Positions 1 to 5,720 of a DNA stretch of 14,599 nt are shown here, piece after piece. This DNA comes from Candidatus Jorgensenbacteria bacterium CG23_combo_of_CG06-09_8_20_14_all_54_14. Its GTDB lineage: Bacteria; Patescibacteriota; Minisyncoccia; UBA6257; GWB1-50-10. Where the stretch lies: assembly GCA_002772205.1 (NCBI GenBank), contig PCRZ01000025.1, forward strand, positions 1-14,599. The letters are read 5' to 3'. A program made the position numbers and the translations under genes. The notes beneath the pieces were generated by a model. It was not told the DNA's origin and did not search any database. It saw nothing but the letters and a program-made list of their open reading frames with translations. The first letter of the stretch is position 1; every line of letters begins with the position of its first letter.

Positions 1-6
1 TCCCTA

Positions 7-936
7 CTATTCCCCGTTCAACTGCAGGCCGAAAACCCGTTCAGCATTCTTCGCTATCTGCTCCGCCGTCGCTTCCGCCGTCATCCCATTCAGTTCCGCA
101 AGCTTCTTCACCACCTCCACCACATATGCCGGCTCATTCCTTTTCCCACGGTACGGCACGGGTGCTACGTATGGCGCGTCGGTCTCGGAAAGAATGCGTT
201 CCGGCGGAATAATTTTAATAACTTCGTCATAATCGCCGAGCCTGCCCGCCTTTGGCGGGAACGTGATGACCCCGCCGAACGTGAAATAAAATCCCATATC
301 AAGAAGTTTCTTCGCGTCGCCGAGTGTGCCGCTGAAGAAGTGAATGACACTAGGATTTAGGCGCGAGGCGTTAGGCGTTAGGATAGAGATCAAATCCGAA
401 AATGCGGAGCGACAGTGGATCATAAGCGGTTTTTGGACTTCATGTGCAAATTTTATCTGTGCTTCAAATGCCTCCCGCTGCTTTTCTTTAATCCGCCGCA
501 CCTCCTCACCAGAAAATCCCGATTCTTGTCGGGGTGCTCGCTTTTGTAACTCCAACACACGGTCGGAGACAAAAACGGCATAGTCCAACCCGCATTCTCC
601 GATTGCGACCACCTTCGGGTCCTCCGCCAGTTTCCGGTAGTACTCGTGGTCGAATTCTTCGCCGCGGCCCGCAAACCCCCGCGCTGCCTCCCCGCCGCCC
701 AGCTCTTGCACGTCATGGAATGATTTCCCGGTGTGGACCGGATGGAGTCCGACGGCTGCCCAGACATTCTCGTGCACACGGGCAACCTCAACCGCCTTCA
801 GTGATGTATCGCGCTGGGTACCCACCGTAATCATTCCTACGCCCGTTGCGCGGGCGCGCGCAAGAACCGCATCGCGGTCGGAATCATACGCGGCGAACTG
901 CGCGTGGGTGTGCGCGTCAAAGTACTGAAACTTCAT
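7..936 (-). CDS. tatD: TatD-family metal-dependent hydrolase / 3'-5' DNase
   Basis: Metal-dependent phosphohydrolase of the TatD (YcfH/YabD) TIM-barrel family, cytoplasmic, linked in the family to DNA end processing and repair. Visible metal ligands are His9 and His11 (DAHTH), Glu114 (GECGLDY), His174 (MIHCR), His199 (VIHFFSG) and Asp253 (SETDAPYVAP). At 309 residues it is longer than the usual ~260. The extra length sits in low-complexity segments at about residues 80-92, 132-146, 185-196 and 228-235; the last three coincide with DNA repeats (518-533, 351-385, 245-259). The ATG overlaps the metG stop codon (TGATG), so it is probably translated by coupling and is the last gene seen of the metG operon. 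The family call is firm; the exact substrate is not shown by the sequence. Confidence 0.93.
   Translation of the reverse strand: MKFQYFDAHTHAQFAAYDSDRDAVLARARATGVGMITVGTQRDTSLKAVEVARVHENVWAAVGLHPVHTGKSFHDVQELGGGEAARGFAGRGEEFDHEYYRKLAEDPKVVAIGECGLDYAVFVSDRVLELQKRAPRQESGFSGEEVRRIKEKQREAFEAQIKFAHEVQKPLMIHCRSAFSDLISILTPNASRLNPSVIHFFSGTLGDAKKLLDMGFYFTFGGVITFPPKAGRLGDYDEVIKIIPPERILSETDAPYVAPVPYRGKRNEPAYVVEVVKKLAELNGMTAEATAEQIAKNAERVFGLQLNGE
245..259. repeat. In-frame GC palindrome in tatD
   Basis: CCCGCC-TTT-GGCGGG, a perfect 6-base inverted repeat with a 3-base loop, flanked by cctg. It encodes part of PPKAGRLGD, between the conserved GGVITF and DEVIKIIPPERILSETDAPY segments where TatD proteins are normally shorter. 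It has the same architecture as the palindromes in the M16 gene and glyQS. Confidence 0.7.
351..385. repeat. Five-unit heptamer array inside tatD
   Basis: Five consecutive 7-base units: TAGGATT, TAGGCGC, GAGGCGT, TAGGCGT, TAGGATA. On the coding (minus) strand they encode about ILTPNASRLNPS (residues 185-196), just before the conserved VIHFFSG strand. This looks like an in-frame surface-loop insertion. Confidence 0.8.
518..533. repeat. Short palindrome inside tatD
   Basis: CCCGA-TTCTTG-TCGGG, a 5-base stem with a 6-base loop. It encodes part of the stretch QKRAPRQESGFSGEEV (about residues 131-146), which looks extra relative to normal TatD proteins. Short, so the repeat call rests partly on its position in a divergent loop. 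Confidence 0.5.
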
Positions 937-2399
937 CAGGAAGAAATACGCGGAAAAAGCGCGGGGCCGCGCGAAACCGTGATGGTGTGATCACTCCACG
1001 CGATCTGCTTCGTGATCTTCTCGCTCGTACCTGGGAGGAACGGGAGGAGGAGCGCCGCGACATTGTCCACCACCGTGACCAAACTGAAAAGTACCTTCTT
1101 GTCTGGTACCGCCCACGGTTTTTTCTCATTCACATAACGGTCTCCAGCACCGATGAGCTCCCAGATTGCGGCAAGCGCCTCGTGGAACCGGTACCCGGCG
1201 AGCTTCGCCGTCATCGCCTCCTGCGCGCGCGCGACGGCACCTGCGAGCATAGGGTCCACGTCTTTTTCAAAATCGATGCGCGTGCCGTTCAGGCGCTCCG
1301 CGAGGGTGAGCACACGGGAAACGAAGTTCCCAATGCCGTTCGCGAGGTCTGCCTCATAGCGCTCAGCAAACTTCTCCCACGTGAAATCCCCATCCTCAAA
1401 GGGATTCACGTCGCGCGCGAGCCAGTAGCGGAGCGCGTCGGTGCCGTACTTTTCTACCACTTCAAATGGATCTATAACGTTTCCAAGAGATTTGGAAATT
1501 TTTTGTCCTCCCACTGTCAAATAACCATGCACCACTATTTGTGTGGGGAGTTTTAGGCCTGCAGATAGAAGCATCGCAGGCCAATAAATGGCGTGAAAAC
1601 GCAACACCCCCTTCCCGATGAGATGAGTGATTGAGCTACCTCCTTCCCAAAACCGCCTGAACCGGTCGGAATTCTCAGCATAGCCCAGTGCAGTGATGTA
1701 ATTCGTAAGCGCATCGAACCAAACGTATTGAATCTGTGTTTCGTCTCCAGGCACCAATATACCCCAATTTTTCGCCCGCTCGCGCGAACGCGAAATGCTG
1801 AAGTCCTGCAGCCCCTCCCGAATGAAAGAGAGGACTTCGTTTTTTCTCGTTTCCGGGACAACTCTCAATCGGTCGCTTTCGATCAGTTCCTCTAAAGTTT
1901 TTTGGTAATTGGTAAGGCGAAAAAAATAATTTTCTTCCTCAATGTCCTCGATTGGAGCGTTCGGATGTTCGGGGCAATGCTCGTTCACGAGATCTTTCGA
2001 GGTTTTGAACTCTTCACATCCAACGCAGTAAAGGCCTCGATACGATTTCTTATAGATATCTTTCTTTGCTACTAACCAAAATTTCTGTGCACCCGCCCGA
2101 TGTCTCGGTTCGGTGGTCCGGACAAAATCATCCCATGAAAGATCGAGGGTCTTTTTGAGGCTCTTGAACATCTCTGCATTCCGCGTTACCAATTCTTCGG
2201 TCGAAATTCCTTCTTGTTCCGCTGCGAGCACATTCTTCAACGCGTTTTCGTCTGTGCCCGTCAGAAAGAAAACGTCGTCTCCTTGAAGGCGCCGGTAACG
2301 CGCAATGATGTCCGCCTGCACGAGTTCGAGCGCGAAACCCAAGTGTGGTTTTGCATTCACGTATGGTATGGCGGTCGAGATAAAGAAAGTTTTTCCCAT
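936..2399 (-). CDS. metG: Methionyl-tRNA synthetase
   Basis: Charges tRNA-Met with methionine (class I aaRS, cytoplasm). Numbered from the ATG at 2399 (487 aa): HIGH-type motif PHLG at 18-21, zinc knuckle CVGC at 125-128 with Cys142 and His145, KMSKS-type KISKS at 300-304 (1488-1502), then a helical anticodon-binding domain. No C-terminal tRNA-binding (EMAP-like) domain. I chose 2399 because MGKTFFISTAIPYVN begins like family members; an upstream ATG at 2417, two bases after the endonuclease stop, would add MCRPRP. No Shine-Dalgarno is visible for either. Oddities: the usual Asp of the GKDxxRFH motif is Gly (GKGVLRFH, residue 264), and GC content changes sharply near 1440 (see findings). The stop overlaps the tatD start. 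Confidence 0.95.
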   Translation of the reverse strand: MGKTFFISTAIPYVNAKPHLGFALELVQADIIARYRRLQGDDVFFLTGTDENALKNVLAAEQEGISTEELVTRNAEMFKSLKKTLDLSWDDFVRTTEPRHRAGAQKFWLVAKKDIYKKSYRGLYCVGCEEFKTSKDLVNEHCPEHPNAPIEDIEEENYFFRLTNYQKTLEELIESDRLRVVPETRKNEVLSFIREGLQDFSISRSRERAKNWGILVPGDETQIQYVWFDALTNYITALGYAENSDRFRRFWEGGSSITHLIGKGVLRFHAIYWPAMLLSAGLKLPTQIVVHGYLTVGGQKISKSLGNVIDPFEVVEKYGTDALRYWLARDVNPFEDGDFTWEKFAERYEADLANGIGNFVSRVLTLAERLNGTRIDFEKDVDPMLAGAVARAQEAMTAKLAGYRFHEALAAIWELIGAGDRYVNEKKPWAVPDKKVLFSLVTVVDNVAALLLPFLPGTSEKITKQIAWSDHTITVSRGPALFPRISS

Positions 2400-2419
2400 G
2401 GGTCTCGGTCTACACATTT

Positions 2420-3271
2420 CTACATATTAATAGAACCGAATTGTTTGTTCCTTATCGTTATGTTCTTGAGAGCTTCCGAAAGTGCTCGTTTCTTATCAGT
2501 GTGCCGCATAAGAGGTTGCAATGCGGTGAGAATCATTTGCACTGACTTTTTCCGACCACAGGTTAGATGATGATAATCCGCGCTGCGGACATACCCGTCC
2601 TTGTCTTTATAGCCTTGGAGATGGTCGGATACAACACTTCCGACCTGGATCCCTAACTTTTCCAGATTACTTTTAATTCGAGAAAGCAGTTCATGGTTAT
2701 AGTTCCCCCAGCTTACGAACGCTTGGTTTCTAGATATAAAGACACTACCCTCTGCGTCGGTAAAACCGGCGAGAAAAGACAGGAAATGTTCATTCTTGCT
2801 GAAAACCCAATTGATTTTTAGACGCTCGTCCGTCAAAAGAAAACCGAAAGAGAGGTCAACAAACGCCTCAACAAATATCTTTCCCTCTCTATTCCTTTGA
2901 CCGACCCACACGCGCCCATATGGAGAGAATAAGCTTTTTATGAGTTTGATCTGGGCTGGTTTCGTGCTCGCGCACCCTATTGAAATTGTTTTACTTCTTT
3001 CGCCGCCATGCCGACGCACTCGCAAATCGCCTATTGTAAACCCTAATAGATACGCTCTGTCGCAATCATCTCCCTTGTAAGAATCGCGGGGATATTTTAT
3101 ATGTGCAGTAGCGAGGTCCCGGGGAACAATGCCGCACTTTTTGAGACGCGCGTACGCTGTGCTCCGCGAAAAACCGGTGAGGCGCTCGATTGTCCACGTT
3201 GAAAGCTTCTTTTGGACGTACAAATCTTGTAGGGTATCTGCCGATAGTGTCGCAGTCGATACTTTTACCAT
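2420..3271 (-). CDS. Free-standing LAGLIDADG homing endonuclease with N-terminal HTH
   Basis: Predicted DNA endonuclease of 283 residues. Residues ~20-50 resemble a helix-turn-helix (LTGFSRSTAYARLKKCGI). Two LAGLIDADG helices follow: YLLGFTIGD at 74-82 (acidic residue Asp82) and FLAGFTDAEG at 166-175 (Glu174), about 93 residues apart as in single-chain two-repeat enzymes. Both catalytic-position acids are kept, so it may be active. It is not an intein or a clear intron ORF: it has its own start and stop, and the neighbouring proteins have no splice motifs. It sits 11 bases after the permease stop and 20 bases (or 2, with the alternative start) before metG, inside an operon. Sampled rows have 35-50% GC against about 63% in the permease next door, suggesting acquisition. 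No Shine-Dalgarno is visible. An HTH-type transcriptional regulator of LAGLIDADG ancestry is the alternative. Confidence 0.82.
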   Translation of the reverse strand: MVKVSTATLSADTLQDLYVQKKLSTWTIERLTGFSRSTAYARLKKCGIVPRDLATAHIKYPRDSYKGDDCDRAYLLGFTIGDLRVRRHGGERSKTISIGCASTKPAQIKLIKSLFSPYGRVWVGQRNREGKIFVEAFVDLSFGFLLTDERLKINWVFSKNEHFLSFLAGFTDAEGSVFISRNQAFVSWGNYNHELLSRIKSNLEKLGIQVGSVVSDHLQGYKDKDGYVRSADYHHLTCGRKKSVQMILTALQPLMRHTDKKRALSEALKNITIRNKQFGSINM

Positions 3272-3282
3272 ACCATCGGATA

Positions 3283-4302
3283 TTACACCATTCCCTTCCG
3301 GTCGCGTTTCTGCTCGGCTAGATAATTGAAAACCTCCTGCGACATGACCGCGATGGGCACCGAGAGCACAATGCCGACGAAGCCGGCCACCTGTGCCCCC
3401 GCGAGGAGCGAAAAAATGACGATCACCGGGTGCACCTGCATGGACTTCCCCATCACGTAGGGGAAGAGGAAATGATTCTCAACCTGCTGGAGGAGCACGA
3501 AGAAGATGACCGCGTAGAGGCCGAGGGAGAACGAATCCGAGAGCGCCACAATGAACGCAATGAGGCCGGTGATAACGGGACCCACGAGCGGCACGAGCTC
3601 GAAGAGCGCCGCCACGATACCGAGGACAAGCGCGTACGGCACCCCGAGCGCCCACATCCCCACCCCGACCAACACGCCCATAATGAGGCTCAACCCAAGC
3701 TGCGCCGTGAACCAGCGCCGAATCTTCACCTTGAAGCGGTCAAAGATAGCGAGCATTGCCCGCTCGTAGGCGTCGGGGAGCAACACCTTCAAAAGCCGCT
3801 CGGTCCCCCGCTCCTCCAAGGTGAGATAGAACGAGATGATGAGCGTGCTTATGATGAGCACCGCGCGCCCGAAGACGCCCCCGATGGCGCCAGAAAGAGA
3901 AAAGTCAGCGGAGGAGAGGAACCCGAGGGCGCGATTCAGATCACCCGAGAACCCCGAGAGCGCCGTCTCCGAAATGCTAAAGCCCACCGAGGAGAGCGCC
4001 TGGTTCATATGGCCGAGGAACCCTCCCATCTCCCGCACCACGACCGGGACCGCTACATAGAACACCGCGGTGAGCGCCAGGATACCCAAGATGAAGATAA
4101 AAATAGTGGCGAGGAACCGCGGGAACCTTGCGCGCTGGAGAAATGAGACGAGAGGGTCCAACCCCAACGAAATCACCACGGAGATGAGGAACACCCCGAC
4201 CGGCGCGCGGGCGAGGTAGAGCACGTAGAGGATGAGGAAGGTGAGGACGATGCGCCAAATCGTCTGCCACCCGAGCTCAAAACGCGAGGACTCCGATTCC
4301 AT
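3283..4302 (-). CDS. AI-2E family transporter (YdiK/TqsA-like permease)
   Basis: Integral membrane protein of 339 residues, the normal length for the AI-2E transporter family (PF01594). Hydrophobic segments lie at about residues 17-31, 33-48, 62-90, 140-160, 200-222, 228-255, 258-275 and 295-325. The family-typical stretch GLDPLVSFLQRARFPRF is near residue 47, and a Gly/Pro-rich core (EVPLVGP-like ELVPLVGPVITG) is near 240. Members have been linked to autoinducer-2 export or Na+/H+ antiport; the substrate here cannot be told. The ATG is 2 bases after the M16 stop, so co-transcription and translational coupling are likely. Confidence 0.9.
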   Translation of the reverse strand: MESESSRFELGWQTIWRIVLTFLILYVLYLARAPVGVFLISVVISLGLDPLVSFLQRARFPRFLATIFIFILGILALTAVFYVAVPVVVREMGGFLGHMNQALSSVGFSISETALSGFSGDLNRALGFLSSADFSLSGAIGGVFGRAVLIISTLIISFYLTLEERGTERLLKVLLPDAYERAMLAIFDRFKVKIRRWFTAQLGLSLIMGVLVGVGMWALGVPYALVLGIVAALFELVPLVGPVITGLIAFIVALSDSFSLGLYAVIFFVLLQQVENHFLFPYVMGKSMQVHPVIVIFSLLAGAQVAGFVGIVLSVPIAVMSQEVFNYLAEQKRDRKGMV

Positions 4303-4304
4303 GG

Positions 4305-5603
4305 TTATACTTTCACTATATCAAGAAATGAGCGGTCTTTGAACGGGCCTATCAAGGCGAGGTTCAGGCGGTCGTTGGTAAAGAGCACCCGTGCCACCGC
4401 GCGGATATCCTCGGCGGTAACCGCCTGGAGTTTCGCCGCGAGCGTCCGTGGATCTTGGAGCGGCATCCGCATAATCTCCTCTCCGGCGTAAAAAGCCGCG
4501 AGGGCGTCCGAGGTCTCAAGGGAGAGGAACAGATTCCCTGTCACGTGGTCCTTGGCGCGCTGGAGGTCCGTGGGGCTCACGGCCTCATCCTTGAACCGCG
4601 CGAATTCCTTCAAAGACGCCGTGATGACCTCCGGGAGTTTTTCGTGGTGCACCCCCGCATCCATAACCACGAGACCGTGGTCGGAGTAGAGATCGGCGGA
4701 GGCATGCACATAGTAGGCGGCGCCGAGCTCCTCGCGCACCACCTGGAAGAGACGTGAGCCCATCCCGCCGCCCAAAATGTCGGTGAGGAGCTGGAGTGGA
4801 TAGCGGCGCTCGTCAAAAATATCAAACGCGCGGAAACCCATCACAAGGTGGGTCTGGTCCACCTCTTTGAAACGGACGAGTTCGCGGGGTTTTTCCTGCG
4901 TTTCCACCACCTTCAGTTTCTGCCCCTTAGCGCCGGTGCTTAAACCCCCGAAGTGTTTCTCAATGAGCGAAGTAACTTTTTTCTCATCTCCGCCAAAGGC
5001 GGATCCGCCTCCGGCGGAGAACCCGCCTGCCGCCACCACCGCGGTCGCGGGAGCAAGGTAGTGCGCGCCGCGGTATTTCAGAAAATCCTCACGCCCCACG
5101 CGGCGGATAACCTCCTTCGGCCCCGCGATGGACCAGCCCGCGGGCTGGTCGCCGTAGACAAGTCCCATAAAAAGCTCCGCCACCTTCCGCTGGGGAAGGT
5201 CCTCATACATATTGATCTCACCGATGATGACGCCGCGCTCCTTCTCTATCTCCCTTGCGTCAAAGACGGGGTGGAGATAAAGGTCGGCGACGATATCCAG
5301 CGCCCGCTCAAACGATTCGTTCCGCACCTTCGCGTAGTAGCTCGTGGACTCCTGCGAGGTGAAGGCGTTGTACTCGGCCCCGAGGCCGTCCAATTCGTTC
5401 GCAATGTCAATGTGGCGCGGCCGCTTCGTCGTTCCCTTGAAGCACATGTGCTCCAAAAAATGCGAGATGCCGTTTACTTCCTTCGTCTCGTACTTGGACC
5501 CCGCCTCCACCGCCACCATCACCGTCGTCGCCAAACTCTGCGGCTCAGGGACAAGGATGACCCGGAGGCCGTTTTTGAGAATTAGTTTCTTGAAGGGTTG
5601 CAT
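4305..5603 (-). CDS. M16-family zinc metallopeptidase (pitrilysin/insulinase type)
   Basis: Zinc peptidase of the M16B type, 432 residues from the ATG at 5603. The inverted zinc motif HFLEH is at residues 48-52, and the third ligand is probably Glu129 in IGEINMYED, 77 residues on. A second, inactive-like M16 domain follows (from ~210, with the GGGMGSRLFQ and LGAAYYV segments). I prefer the ATG at 5603 (MQPFKKLILKNGLRV), which matches how the family begins. An upstream ATG at 5645 adds a short hydrophobic stretch (CGFFLLPVSSL) that is a poor signal peptide. Residues 195-205 (FSAGGGSAFGG) look like an insertion encoded by two tandem palindromes at 4989-5018. First gene of the protease-permease-endonuclease-metG-tatD run. 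Substrate unknown. Confidence 0.93.
   Translation of the reverse strand: MQPFKKLILKNGLRVILVPEPQSLATTVMVAVEAGSKYETKEVNGISHFLEHMCFKGTTKRPRHIDIANELDGLGAEYNAFTSQESTSYYAKVRNESFERALDIVADLYLHPVFDAREIEKERGVIIGEINMYEDLPQRKVAELFMGLVYGDQPAGWSIAGPKEVIRRVGREDFLKYRGAHYLAPATAVVAAGGFSAGGGSAFGGDEKKVTSLIEKHFGGLSTGAKGQKLKVVETQEKPRELVRFKEVDQTHLVMGFRAFDIFDERRYPLQLLTDILGGGMGSRLFQVVREELGAAYYVHASADLYSDHGLVVMDAGVHHEKLPEVITASLKEFARFKDEAVSPTDLQRAKDHVTGNLFLSLETSDALAAFYAGEEIMRMPLQDPRTLAAKLQAVTAEDIRAVARVLFTNDRLNLALIGPFKDRSFLDIVKV
4989..5018. repeat. Two tandem 15-base palindromes inside the M16 gene
   Basis: TCCGCC-AAA-GGCGGA (4989-5003) followed directly by TCCGCC-TCC-GGCGGA (5004-5018). They encode the Gly/Ser-rich insert FSAGGGSAFGG between VVAAGG and DEKKVTSLIEKHFGG, which are contiguous or nearly so in M16 peptidases. 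Confidence 0.85.
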
Positions 5604-5677
5604 ATGGAGTGATGATACGGGAAGGAGGAAAAAACCGCAAACCATTACAGGCGAAACAAACCATATGGGGAGAAGGG

Positions 5678-5703
5678 GGGTGCTACAGTTAACTGTAGCA
5701 CCC
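5678..5703. repeat. Perfect 26-base palindrome between glyQS and the M16 gene
   Basis: The arms GGGTGCTACAGTT and AACTGTAGCACCC are exact reverse complements meeting at GTTAAC. It lies 17 bases after the glyQS stop and 74 bases before the chosen M16 start. It could form an RNA hairpin, but on the minus strand it is followed by C-rich sequence, not a U tract, so intrinsic termination of glyQS is doubtful. An operator or a dispersed palindrome is equally possible. Confidence 0.8.
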
Positions 5704-5720
5704 TGTTTGTTAACCCTCTT

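Noticed and set aside
351..385. CRISPR array
   Set aside because: Units are 7 bases with no spacers; no cas genes are present.
2420..3271. Intein or group I intron ORF within metG
   Set aside because: MetG is contiguous and complete without it, has no splice-junction motifs, and the endonuclease has its own start and stop.
3430..4146. 238-codon plus-strand frame opposite the permease
   Set aside because: Highly charged, His/Arg/Glu-rich antisense shadow of a GC-rich membrane-protein gene.
5604..5645. Signal peptide on the M16 peptidase from the upstream ATG at 5645
   Set aside because: The hydrophobic run is short with no basic n-region or clear cleavage site, and the family-like start is the ATG at 5603.
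5678..5703. Intrinsic terminator for glyQS
   Set aside because: The hairpin is perfect, but on the transcribed strand it is followed by C-rich sequence rather than a U tract, so it is listed as a palindrome only.
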